From the NCBI RefSeq assembly GCF_025370755.1, contig NZ_JAMXFC010000021.1:1-64000 (forward strand): 64,000 bases of DNA. The letters run 5' to 3'. Of the stretch, positions 26,077 to 35,818 are shown piece after piece. The position numbers and the translations under genes were made by a program. The notes beneath the pieces are model-generated. The model saw only the letters and a program-made list of their open reading frames with translations. It had not been told where the DNA came from and made no database searches. Source of the DNA: Laspinema sp. D2d. Lineage in GTDB: Bacteria > Cyanobacteriota > Cyanobacteriia > Cyanobacteriales > Laspinemataceae. Position 1 is the stretch's first letter; every line of letters starts with the position of its first letter.

Positions 26077-26526
26077 CTATTCGTAAAGCCAACCCGCCAT
26101 CGCGGAATCCCAACTGACCAGTTCTTCCGGTGTAAACCAGAGGCTAATCTCCTTGGCAGCGGTTTCGATCGCATCGGACCCGTGGATCAGGTTGCGTCCG
26201 ACACTGACCCCAAAGTCTCCTCGAATCGTCCCCGGTTCTGCCGTTAACGGATTGGTTGCGCCAATGATTTTGCGAGCGGAGGAAACCACTCCATCTCCTT
26301 CCCATACCATTGCCACCAATGGACCCGAGGTAATGAATTTCACTAACCCAGGAAAGAACGCTTTTTCCTGGTGAACCTCGTAATGTTTCTCAGCCAGTTC
26401 CCGAGGCACGCTCATCATTTTCAGTCCCACCAGGGTAAACCCTTTGGCTTCAAACCGCCGAATAATTTCCCCGATGAGTTTGCGTTGGACTCCATCGGGC
26501 TTGATTGCGATAAATGTCCGTTCCAA
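26077..26526 (-). CDS. ndk: Nucleoside diphosphate kinase
   Basis: Predicted 149 residues, the normal length. The phospho-accepting His115 is in [12 protein letters not shown]. Other signatures are [11 protein letters not shown] at the N-terminus and GTIRGDFG. It transfers the gamma-phosphate of ATP to other nucleoside diphosphates and keeps NTP and dNTP pools balanced in the cytoplasm. It is transcribed alone, convergent with the TerC-family gene through a 20-bp hairpin. Confidence 0.97.
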   Translation of the reverse strand: MERTFIAIKPDGVQRKLIGEIIRRFEAKGFTLVGLKMMSVPRELAEKHYEVHQEKAFFPGLVKFITSGPLVAMVWEGDGVVSSARKIIGATNPLTAEPGTIRGDFGVSVGRNLIHGSDAIETAAKEISLWFTPEELVSWDSAMAGWLYE

Positions 26527-26834
26527 ACCGATCTCCTAGCACTTGACGATTAACAACTATCACCCTTTAAGCGTATCTCAGAACGTCCCCTCCTCCAGGT
26601 CGCAGCCGGAACCAATTTCTGAAATCATTGCTTCGGTGTCATCTGAAATACACGAGTTTTCGTGCAATGTGCTAACATCCACGGTTATGAGAGCGCTATT
26701 GTATTCTTCCGGTTGAGGCCGAATTCACCCCGGTTAATCCAGGGAAGGGAAGCGCTGCATGATATCCCTTGGCGGGATGAAAATTAACGATTGAATGGAC
26801 TGGGAGCGCGTTGTTGCGAGGCCGCGAAGAAATT
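26527..26834. other. Divergent promoter region of ndk and speA
   Basis: About 308 bases. Nothing coding is visible. In-frame TTG codons at 26811 precede the chosen speA start. No strong hairpin was seen. Confidence 0.3.
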
Positions 26835-28847
26835 ATGGGAGTTAAGCCAAATATCGCCGAGACCAACCTCGGGGACAACTCGACGGATGGGAACGGGACG
26901 GAAGACCGGGGGTCAGGGGCGATCGCCCCAATTGTGTTGCATCCCTCTAAGCAGGCGCAACCTTGGACGATTGAGGAGAGTGAGGAACTCTATCGGATCA
27001 AAGGCTGGGGAGAGCCTTATTTTTCGATTAATGCGGCAGGTCATGTGACGGTCTCTCCCCGGGGCGATCGCGGGGGTTCGTTGGATTTGCTGGAACTGGT
27101 CCAGGCCCTCGGACAGCGCAATCTGGATTTACCCCTGCTGATTCGCTTTTCGGATATCTTAGAAGACCGGATCGAGCGGTTGAATGCTTGCTTTTCTAAA
27201 GCGATCGCTCGCTACAAGTACCCCGGGGTCTATCGCGGGGTGTTTCCGGTGAAGTGCAACCAACAACGCCACCTGATTGAGGATTTAGTCCGCTTCGGTC
27301 AACCCCATCAATTTGGCCTGGAAGCGGGTTCTAAACCGGAATTAATGATTGCCCTCGCGACGCTGAAAACTGAGGGTGCATTGGTGATTTGTAATGGCTA
27401 CAAGGACCGGGAATACATTGAAACGGCGATTTTAGCCCAGCGTCTGGGTCAACGGGCGATCGTAGTGATCGAACAGTTGGAAGAGGTGGAGATGGTGATC
27501 GCCGCCTCGAAAAACCTCGGGATTCAGCCCATCGTCGGGGTGCGGGCTAAACTGATGAGCAAAGGAATTGGTCGCTGGGGCGGTTCCTCGGGCGATCGGG
27601 CTAAATTTGGTCTGACTATTCCGGAAATTATCCATGCAGTGGATCAACTGGCTGCCGCTGATATGCTCTCCTGTCTCCAATTACTCCATTTCCATATTGG
27701 TTCGCAAATTTCCGCCATTAGCAAGGTTAAAGATGCCATCCGTGAAGCCAGCCAGATTTATGTAGAGTTGGCGAAGTTGGGGGCCAATATGAAGTATTTG
27801 GATGTTGGCGGCGGTTTGGGAGTGGATTACGATGGTTCTAAAACCAATTTTCATGCTTCCAAAAACTACAATATGCAAAACTACGCCAATGATATTGTGG
27901 CGGAAGTAAAGGAAGCCTGCGAAGAAGGTCAGGTATCAATGCCGACGCTGATTAGCGAAAGTGGACGGGCGATCGCCTCTCATCAGTCGGTATTAATTTT
28001 TAATGTCCTCGGCACCAGTGATGTCTCAATTCAACCCCCTGAACCGAGTACAGAAAAAGAACATCTGATTCTACGAAATCTTTCGGATACCTATCACTCA
28101 ATTAATCCGGAAAATTACCAGGAAGGCTATCACGATGCCATCCAATTTAAAGAGGAGGCCATAAGTTTATTTAATTTCGGCTACTTGAGTTTGCGGGAAC
28201 GCGCCAGGGCCGAGCAACTCTACTGGGCTTGCTGTGGGAAAATTCAAGAAATCGTTCGAGGTACTGATTATGTCCCGGATGATTTGGAGGAGTTGGAAAA
28301 AATTATGGCCTCCATCTACTACATTAATTTGTCAGTCTTTCAATCTGCACCCGATAGTTGGGCGATCGACCAATTATTTCCGATTATGCCCATTCATCGC
28401 TTAGATGAGAAACCCACAGAACGCGGGACGCTCGCCGATCTGACTTGTGATAGTGACGGTAAAATCGACCAATTCATTGACTTGCTCGATGTCAAACACG
28501 TTTTGGAATTACATCGCCTCAAACCTAATGAACCCTACTATTTAGGAATGTTTCTGAGTGGGGCTTATCAGGAAATTATGGGCAATTTGCATAATTTGTT
28601 TGGAGATACCAATACAGTCCATATTAAGCTGACTCCCAAAGGCTATGAAATCGAACACGTGGTCAAGGGAGATACCATGAAAGAAGTCCTTAGCTATGTT
28701 CAGTACGATTCTGAAGACATGATTGAAAGTATCCGCAAGCAGACAGAACAAGCGTTAAAAGAGGGGAATATTACCCTCCAAGAATCTCAACGATTGCTGC
28801 AAAATTACGAGCGTTGTTTGGGTCGTTACACCTATTTAACGACATAA
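26835..28847 (+). CDS. speA: Biosynthetic arginine decarboxylase
   Basis: Predicted 670 residues, matching the long PLP-dependent SpeA type. The PLP lysine is Lys140 in GVYRGVFPVKCNQQ. The glycine-rich phosphate site GGGLGVDYDG and LISESGRAI are present, as is the C-terminal active-site Cys/Asp region. It converts arginine to agmatine, the first step of polyamine synthesis and a route of arginine use when nitrogen is plentiful. The start MGVKPN at 26835 agrees with the family; a TTG at 26811 would add eight residues and lacks support. Single gene. A divergent ndk lies upstream and a block of dispersed G/C-rich repeats downstream. Confidence 0.95.
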   Translation: MGVKPNIAETNLGDNSTDGNGTEDRGSGAIAPIVLHPSKQAQPWTIEESEELYRIKGWGEPYFSINAAGHVTVSPRGDRGGSLDLLELVQALGQRNLDLPLLIRFSDILEDRIERLNACFSKAIARYKYPGVYRGVFPVKCNQQRHLIEDLVRFGQPHQFGLEAGSKPELMIALATLKTEGALVICNGYKDREYIETAILAQRLGQRAIVVIEQLEEVEMVIAASKNLGIQPIVGVRAKLMSKGIGRWGGSSGDRAKFGLTIPEIIHAVDQLAAADMLSCLQLLHFHIGSQISAISKVKDAIREASQIYVELAKLGANMKYLDVGGGLGVDYDGSKTNFHASKNYNMQNYANDIVAEVKEACEEGQVSMPTLISESGRAIASHQSVLIFNVLGTSDVSIQPPEPSTEKEHLILRNLSDTYHSINPENYQEGYHDAIQFKEEAISLFNFGYLSLRERARAEQLYWACCGKIQEIVRGTDYVPDDLEELEKIMASIYYINLSVFQSAPDSWAIDQLFPIMPIHRLDEKPTERGTLADLTCDSDGKIDQFIDLLDVKHVLELHRLKPNEPYYLGMFLSGAYQEIMGNLHNLFGDTNTVHIKLTPKGYEIEHVVKGDTMKEVLSYVQYDSEDMIESIRKQTEQALKEGNITLQESQRLLQNYERCLGRYTYLTT

Positions 28848-28920
28848 GGTCGGAACTGGATAAACTTGGGGATTAGACCTTTTGTTTTCATTCAATAAAC
28901 GGATTGCAAAAATCTGGATT

Positions 28921-29115
28921 GATCCCCCCAACCCCCCTTCTTAAGGGGGGCTTAAGACGGGTTTTCAATGAGTTTATTGTCAAAAGACCCCCATTGATTA
29001 AACATTCATTCCTCTGGCTTCCCCCAGCAAATAAACATTTATTCCTCCGGCTTCCCCCTTCTTAAGGGGGACGGGAGGGGGATAATCAGGGGGACGGGAG
29101 GGGGATCCAAAGGGG
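28921..29115. repeat. Cluster of dispersed G/C-run hairpins and repeats
   Basis: CCCCCCTT-CTT-AAGGGGGG forms a hairpin at 28932-28950 and a second copy (CCCCCTT-CTT-AAGGGGG) at 29054-29070. ATTCCTC(T/C)GGCTTCCCC occurs twice (near 29007 and 29041), and GGGGGACGGGAGGGGGAT twice (near 29066-29105). No gene is present. The G-runs could form quadruplexes. The first hairpin may also end the speA transcript. Confidence 0.7.
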
Positions 29116-29196
29116 ATGGCAGGGGCTAAATGTTGCCACTTTGAAAAGACTTGTCAACGTCCTTGAATTGTCCCTATTTTATCATCAGAAATTCCC

Positions 29197-32100
29197 CTAT
29201 CGGGATGATGGGATGGAGCGAATCCCTTCTCGTGCAACCTCTTGAGTGTGGGGGGTTAAAGGAATCTGAATAATAAACTCAGTGCCTTCTCCTGGCGCAG
29301 AAAAACACCGAATATTTCCGCCATGTTTTTCCACGACAATTTGCTGACTAATGGACATTCCTAGTCCCGTCCCTTTGCCTTCCGGTTTGGTGGTGAAAAA
29401 GGCATTAAAGATGCGATCGCGGACTTCTTCTGGCATTCCTTGACCATTATCAATAATATGAATCAATACTGACTCCTCTGCCACTTCTGTACAGATACGA
29501 ATCGTAGGAGCAGGGTGCGGTAATGTCTCGGAATCGTTCACCTGTATGGGGTGATGGGTCATTTCATCAATCGCATCGATCGCATTGGCGATAATATTCA
29601 TAAAAACTTGATTGAGTTGTCCACCAAAACAGATGACCTGGGGTAGGTTTCCATATTCTTTAATGACTTTAATCCCTGGGCGATCGCCTTTTCCTTTTAG
29701 CCTAGCGGTTAAAATCATCAAGGTACTATCTAGTCCCGCATTAATATCCGTCGGTTTCTTCTCCACATCCACCCGAGAAAAATTCCGCAACGACTGCATA
29801 ATATCCTTAATTCGCTCCGTTCCCACCATCATTGAATTAAGCAGTTCCGGCAAATCTTCTTTAATATAGTCCAGTTCAATGTCTGCAATTTTCTCGGAGA
29901 TTTCTACGGGAGGATTGGGGAGATAATGCTGATAAAGATTCACCAAATCGAGCAATTCCGTAACATACTGAATTGCATGAGTTAAATTCCCAGCAATAAA
30001 CCCCACCGGATTATTCACCTCATGAGCAACCCCGGCAACCAACTGTCCTAAACTAGAAATTTTCTCAGTTTGTACCAATTGCGCTTGGGTTTGTTGCAAT
30101 TGATATAAAGATTCAGCTAGTTGATCTGCCTTTTCCCGCTCGCGATCGGACAATTCCTGTAATGCCGCATTCTTTTCTTCTAATTTGTAGGAATAATCTT
30201 GGAGTTGCTCATAAAACCCAGCATTTTCTAAAGAAATTGAGGCTTGGGTGCATAAGAGTTTCAAGACATCCAAGCGGTGCACCGTAAATGCCCCTATGGT
30301 GACATTATTTTCCAGATACAGGATACCACTTTCTTTACCTTTTTGAGTTAAAGGCATACATAAAATTGACTTAGGTTGCGCTTTCACGATATAGGGGTCG
30401 GCAGTAAATAGCCCTTCTGATCGGGCATTGTTTAAAACCAAGGTTTTCTGAGTGCGTTCTACATAATTAACCACGGCTTCGGGTATATCTAAACGCGGTT
30501 TCCAGATCCCCGTTCTCATGACTTCTACCTTGTCTTGTTTTAAGATACCTTCTGCAACTAGGACCAAACTACCTGCTTTTTTAAGAAATAATAGTCCTTT
30601 GGTTGCGGCGGCATTTTCTAGGAGAATTTGAATCAATTTATCCAGTAACTTATCCAGCCGAATTTCTTCGGATAACGCTTGAGAGGCTTTGACAATCGTC
30701 AGTGTATCAATGACGCTGGCGGTGGTGGTGGTGGTATTGGAAGTCAGGGTAGGTATTCCCTGAGTTTCCAACGATTCCCGCCTTAAAATTTGCTGGAAAA
30801 ACTCTGGATAGCGGACTTCTAAATCTTTGACTTTTGCTTTGGCTCCCCAGTGAATGTAACCATAATAAGCATCAGTCAGGTATAATTTGGCAAGTTTATT
30901 GCGACCACAGGAGAAATAAAATTCAGCCGCCAGTTCATTAGCGATCGCCTCTTCTTGAACATATCCTGCCTGTTTTGCTCCGGCGATCGCACTGTCATAG
31001 AGTTCCATTGCTTGAAAATTTTCCCCCAGAACTCGGGCACGTTCTGCGGCAACCAAATCATACTTATGTTGAAAGTTACTCCGGGCATGAACTGCCCAGG
31101 TTTTCATCTGAATTTGGTTCATGTCCACGCGCTCTAAATAGAGGCGGCGGCGGCTCTCGGGCAGATTCGGATAGTCCCCTAAAAGACTTAGAGATTCGTA
31201 GAAATTCAACACCGCTACTTGGAGATATCCCATTGCCGAACCCACTTGTTCGGTGGTCAATGCAGCAGCTTTTACCGCCTCATCATACTGTTTAAACTGA
31301 TAGAATAAAATGGTTTTACATAAATAGACCATAAATAAAACCGTACCACTTTTAGAAGCAATCAGCCGAGGTAAAATCTCCTCTTCATCAAAGCTGACTC
31401 CCGTTAATTGGGTGTTTTCTGAGGCTTCACCTAATAAATTTAACCCGAGTTGTCTCCAAGCACTTCCATAATAAATCGCTGTTTCTATCTTGCTTTTTTT
31501 AGCAATGTCGATATACTTTTGTTGCTCTTCTATCACAAACTCTAACGAGTCTTCAGTCAAAAAAGAAAATCCACAATAATTTCCCGCGCAATAACAAGCC
31601 CATTCTATATCTCCGGTTTCTAAGCCAATTTGTACCCCTTCTCTAAATTGGGGCAAACTGTTTTTTCCATGCTCTTTCCAGGGTCGATTATGAGCATTAA
31701 ATAAATTGTAAACCTTAGCTGCTAGTTGTTTGGTATCAAATTCTTCCAGTAACTTTAAGGCAATTTGCCCCGAATGATATCCCGCATCAATTTCGCCTAA
31801 CCCTGATAGAAATAAGCCGTAAAATGCATAAGCAAAGGCTGCTAGGCCGGAATTTCCTTCTTTAATGCAAAACTGAACCATCGTTAAAATGGTTTCAGGA
31901 AACATTTGCGGTTTCGCAAAGAAAATCGGGGCACAAAGGGTGGTTAAAATCCGCAATGCCGAGAGTTTATAAGGATCACTCAGGGTAGGAATTGTGTCGA
32001 GTTCGCTTAGAGAAGGAAGGGAAATGACTAAACTATCTTCGGGCTGAAGGGGAAGAAGTTCAGTCCCCAAGTTTTTCAAAAGATCGAGTCCCTGCTCGAT

Positions 32101-34704
32101 CGCCGGAAGCATTTGCAATTGTGCAATATAAATATGCATTTGGAGTTCGCAAACTTTGACGCGATCCAAGGGCAACAGGGCCTGATTGAGAGCGAATTGC
32201 AAGAGGGTTCCTGCTTCTTCAAAGTTCCCATTTAAATATTCTAATTCGACGGCTTCAAGATGGAGGGAGAAGGTGAGGGGGTAGTCTTCTTTCCAACTGT
32301 CAGGGGAGAGAAGTTGGAGTCCAACGGAGACATATTGGAGGGCGGCTTCGTAGGCGATCGCCGCTTTTGCTTTCTGACTCGCAATCAGATTTAATTGAGC
32401 CAATTGATATTGTTCGCTGGGACTGGTAATCAGATCAACGGCTACGTTGAGTTGATTCACCAGATCAAAAACGATGACTTCAATACCTTCTGGGGTCGTA
32501 GCTTGCAGCAGCAATTGACCAATTTTTAAATGGGTTTCTTGCTTTTGAGCTTCCGGAATTAAAGAATAAGCAGACTGTTGAACGCGATCGTGCAAAAATT
32601 TATAGGCGATCGTGTTGGATTCATCTGAAATAGTTTCTCCTTCCGTCTTGAATGAATTTTCTGCAAATAGTGGAATTTTATAGGCTTCCGAACCTGGTAA
32701 AATTAACCCTGCTTGTAAGGCATCCCATAACTGTGCTGCCGTCTCCTCTGGGGAGGTTTCATTCACGATCGCCAGAACTTCTAAATTAAACTGATTCCCA
32801 ATACAGGCGGCTAATTTTAAAACTTTTTGGGTCAATTCTGGCAGGGTTTGTAGATTGCGGGCCACTAATTCAACTACATTGCAATCCGTAATTCCCACCG
32901 ATTGAATCTGCTGTAAACTCCAGTTCCAAGTCCCCGTTACAAAATCAAATTTTAATAACTTTTCACTATACAAAGTTTGTAATAACTGGGTCAAGAAAAA
33001 GGGATTTCCCCCCGTTTTATGATAAAGTAATTTGCCCAAGGAAACTAGGGCCAAGTTGTCCATTCCGCCTAAGGTATCGCGTATTAATTCGATGACATGA
33101 GACAGATCTAAGGGTTGGAGGACAATCTCATGAATAATTGTCCCTGCCTGCTTGATTTTTTCTAAGGTTTGCATCGTCGGATGGAGCGGAGATACTTCAT
33201 TATCTCGATAAGCACCGACGAGAAGTAAGGATTGACTTTCACAGTCGCTCATCAGCTTCTCAATGAATTTTAAAGAGGCTGAATCGGCCCATTGTAAATC
33301 ATCCAAAAAGATGACAAGAGGATGATTTTCTTGGGTAAAAACTCGGATAAATTTTTCAAATACGCGGTTAAATCTATTTTGAGTTTCAGTCGCACCTAAG
33401 TCGGGAACTGGGGGCTGAGGTCCAAGAATTTGTTCCAATTCTGGAATCACATCTATGATAACTTGGGCATTCTCTCCTAATGCAGATAGAAGTTGGTTTT
33501 GCCAGTCCTCAAGTTGCTCTGAAGTTTCCGCTAGAATCTGTTGGGTTAATTTTAAAAAGGCTTGAGCAATGGCCGAATAGGGAATATGTCGCTGTAATTG
33601 GTCGAATTTTCCGGAAATAAAATATCCGGAAGCTCCTACAATCGGTTTATGAATTTCATTAATGACCCGGGTTTTCCCAATTCCAGAATAACCGGAAAGC
33701 ATAATAATTTCCGGGGTTATTGCTTTCTGACTGGGGGCTGGGTTTCCAGCGATTCGGTCAAAAGCTGCTAATAATTGAGCCACTTCTGCCTCCCGTCCAT
33801 AAAGCTTTTCAGGAATCAAAAAATAGCTCGATTTGTCTAATTGACCCGGCGTAAAATCTTCGATTTTTCCCCGGTTGAGGAGTTGCTGGAGACAGCTTTC
33901 TAGGTCGGCTTTTAATCCTTCGGCGCTTTGGTATCGGTCCTCGGCATTTTTGGCAATAAGTTTCATGGCGATCGCCGAAACTGCTTCCGGAATCTGCGGG
34001 TCAACCTGATGGGGTAGAACGGGCGCAACGGCAATATGACAGTGAATTAATTTGAGTGGATCATTGGATTCAAACGGTAATTTCCCAGTGAGCATTTGAT
34101 AGAAAGTGATGCCTAGGGAATAAAAGTCAGTCCGGTAGTCCAAAGAGCGATTCATCCGTCCCGTTTGCTCCGGGGACATATAATTGAGCGTCCCTTCAAT
34201 TTGGTTGGGATTGCTGCTTTGATGGGTTTCTCGGGTCAGTCTCGTAGAAATGCTAAAATCGGTAATTTTAACTTGCTGAGTTTCAGAATTGATGATAATA
34301 TTAGAAGGTTTAATATCTTTATGAATAATCTGATGTTGATGAAGTTCTCCCAGGGCTTTGGCGAGTTGAATGCCAATTTTTAGGGATTCTACAAGAGAAA
34401 GACTTTGAGATTCTAAGAGGTGATTGAGCGATCGCCCTCCCATATCCTCTACAACTAAGGCATACCCTTTTTTATAAGGTTCCAGACTGTAGGTTTGAAT
34501 AATTCCATCTAGGTGCAGATTTTCGGTGATTTTATATTCATGACGCAAACGAGTAATTTCCGCCAGAGTGGGATACTCAGCTTTCAGAAACTTGATAATA
34601 ACTGGAGTTTTGTGGGGTTGTTTAACCCCACGATAAACCATATTTTTAATTCCGGCTTGAACTTCTTCACAAATTTGGTAACCCGGCAATTCAATATACT
34701 GCAT
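29197..34704 (-). CDS. Ser/Thr kinase - AAA ATPase - GAF - histidine kinase hybrid
   Basis: Predicted 1835 residues. Residues 7-270 are a Hanks-type Ser/Thr kinase (Lys38, HKD at 128-130, DFS in place of DFG at 149-151). About 300-560 is an STAND/AAA-16 ATPase with Walker A GYSGIGKT (338-345) and LDDLQWAD. About 600-1290 is a helical, TPR-like region. Then come a GAF domain (about 1320-1500), a coiled coil, and a histidine kinase with His1561 in GVAHEVNN and ATP-site motifs DNGQGM and GKGTGLGMSI. There is no response-regulator domain, so the phosphate must go to a separate protein. This architecture is a known cyanobacterial type. The start ATG 34704 has AGGAG eight bases upstream; an earlier TTG is unlikely. 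Soluble. The signal sensed by GAF is unknown. Confidence 0.92.
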   Translation of the reverse strand: MQYIELPGYQICEEVQAGIKNMVYRGVKQPHKTPVIIKFLKAEYPTLAEITRLRHEYKITENLHLDGIIQTYSLEPYKKGYALVVEDMGGRSLNHLLESQSLSLVESLKIGIQLAKALGELHQHQIIHKDIKPSNIIINSETQQVKITDFSISTRLTRETHQSSNPNQIEGTLNYMSPEQTGRMNRSLDYRTDFYSLGITFYQMLTGKLPFESNDPLKLIHCHIAVAPVLPHQVDPQIPEAVSAIAMKLIAKNAEDRYQSAEGLKADLESCLQQLLNRGKIEDFTPGQLDKSSYFLIPEKLYGREAEVAQLLAAFDRIAGNPAPSQKAITPEIIMLSGYSGIGKTRVINEIHKPIVGASGYFISGKFDQLQRHIPYSAIAQAFLKLTQQILAETSEQLEDWQNQLLSALGENAQVIIDVIPELEQILGPQPPVPDLGATETQNRFNRVFEKFIRVFTQENHPLVIFLDDLQWADSASLKFIEKLMSDCESQSLLLVGAYRDNEVSPLHPTMQTLEKIKQAGTIIHEIVLQPLDLSHVIELIRDTLGGMDNLALVSLGKLLYHKTGGNPFFLTQLLQTLYSEKLLKFDFVTGTWNWSLQQIQSVGITDCNVVELVARNLQTLPELTQKVLKLAACIGNQFNLEVLAIVNETSPEETAAQLWDALQAGLILPGSEAYKIPLFAENSFKTEGETISDESNTIAYKFLHDRVQQSAYSLIPEAQKQETHLKIGQLLLQATTPEGIEVIVFDLVNQLNVAVDLITSPSEQYQLAQLNLIASQKAKAAIAYEAALQYVSVGLQLLSPDSWKEDYPLTFSLHLEAVELEYLNGNFEEAGTLLQFALNQALLPLDRVKVCELQMHIYIAQLQMLPAIEQGLDLLKNLGTELLPLQPEDSLVISLPSLSELDTIPTLSDPYKLSALRILTTLCAPIFFAKPQMFPETILTMVQFCIKEGNSGLAAFAYAFYGLFLSGLGEIDAGYHSGQIALKLLEEFDTKQLAAKVYNLFNAHNRPWKEHGKNSLPQFREGVQIGLETGDIEWACYCAGNYCGFSFLTEDSLEFVIEEQQKYIDIAKKSKIETAIYYGSAWRQLGLNLLGEASENTQLTGVSFDEEEILPRLIASKSGTVLFMVYLCKTILFYQFKQYDEAVKAAALTTEQVGSAMGYLQVAVLNFYESLSLLGDYPNLPESRRRLYLERVDMNQIQMKTWAVHARSNFQHKYDLVAAERARVLGENFQAMELYDSAIAGAKQAGYVQEEAIANELAAEFYFSCGRNKLAKLYLTDAYYGYIHWGAKAKVKDLEVRYPEFFQQILRRESLETQGIPTLTSNTTTTTASVIDTLTIVKASQALSEEIRLDKLLDKLIQILLENAAATKGLLFLKKAGSLVLVAEGILKQDKVEVMRTGIWKPRLDIPEAVVNYVERTQKTLVLNNARSEGLFTADPYIVKAQPKSILCMPLTQKGKESGILYLENNVTIGAFTVHRLDVLKLLCTQASISLENAGFYEQLQDYSYKLEEKNAALQELSDREREKADQLAESLYQLQQTQAQLVQTEKISSLGQLVAGVAHEVNNPVGFIAGNLTHAIQYVTELLDLVNLYQHYLPNPPVEISEKIADIELDYIKEDLPELLNSMMVGTERIKDIMQSLRNFSRVDVEKKPTDINAGLDSTLMILTARLKGKGDRPGIKVIKEYGNLPQVICFGGQLNQVFMNIIANAIDAIDEMTHHPIQVNDSETLPHPAPTIRICTEVAEESVLIHIIDNGQGMPEEVRDRIFNAFFTTKPEGKGTGLGMSISQQIVVEKHGGNIRCFSAPGEGTEFIIQIPLTPHTQEVAREGIRSIPSSR

Positions 34705-35818
34705 TGTTTTTTCTCCTGCTGTCAATTAGATTTATTCCGGGTCTGGGCTAGATGTTAGGGCTAAAAATAGGGTAAAAACTTGATGATTTCTATAAGTTAT
34801 GGGGTTGAGTAGAGCGGAGAATGAGTCTGCACCCTGCTTGGTCTGAATGCCCCTGGAGGCTCTGGCGATCGCTAGTGGGGTATCGGGAAAAATAAATATT
34901 TAATCAACCCGACATCTGTTCTTTCAGTGTAAACTTAAATACCGCTTAAAAGTGCGGGTTTTACAAATTTTAACAAATAGGGAAATTTTAAATTGATCTA
35001 AATTAATGCCAAAGCCAAGTGTGTGGCAGCAAAGCTATAATTTAAAACTATAAAAGTTTGTTAAAATACGGGTTTACCGTTGAAAAATCTAGGCAGGGAG
35101 GCGGTTTCCTGTCCTATTACAAATCCCTAATAGAGATAGGGCCTCATGATTGACGATGGCAAGTACCTTGGGGTGGGGTCTAATGGGGATCGCTTTGTGG
35201 GGGAATTTAAGTGTCAGTCAGGAACGGGAGTTACGAAATGAATAGAACCTGAGATCGCCCTGGGGTTGAACTATTGATTTCTCTTTAAGGAAATTCACGG
35301 ATGGAATGTCCAAGTATTGTTAGAGAACCCTTGTAAAATTAGCTTTAAAGGGTTATCTGATACGGAATAGGGTACTGATCGTCTGAAAAACTCACCCCCT
35401 CAAGGGTGGAACTACAAGGACCAATCCTGCCTACGCAGGCTGAAGAGCAAATCGACTTTTAACAACCGGATTTAGTATGATATTATCAAAGCTGTGCTTT
35501 CCGGGAGAGAAATTTTTTGGAGGGATTTAGGCCCCCCAATTATAGCCAAAGAGCAAAAGATTACCGCTGAGTGTGATATCCGAATGTGAGACACAGGGCT
35601 AGAAGTGAGAAACAAGAACGGGTCTCATTTTGGGGTGAACCGACGGATCCGAGCCATTCCCACCAGGGAGATGACTCGGAGAAACATCAATCTGTAAAGG
35701 CGTGGGGCTATAAAAAAAGGGGGGTAAGGCAATAGAAACCGGGTGTTCTCCCCCGAGGGATAGATGAGAACCGGAGTGGTTCTGTAGGAACCCGGTTTCA
35801 GGGAGGACTACCTTGAGG
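34705..35818. other. Long intergenic region, no convincing gene
   Basis: About 1.1 kb. AT-rich at 34880-35080. Contains a short 29-codon hydrophobic frame at 35154 with no ribosome binding site, and a 78-codon minus-strand frame at 35599-35835 that overlaps the next gene and has no family look. Sequences resembling AAGAAACCCGGTTTC occur near 35770-35800. I see no RNA gene. It may contain decayed sequence. Confidence 0.35.

Noticed and set aside
35154-35243. 29-codon hydrophobic plus-strand frame
   Set aside because: Superficially like a small photosynthetic subunit but does not match any I know and lacks a ribosome binding site.
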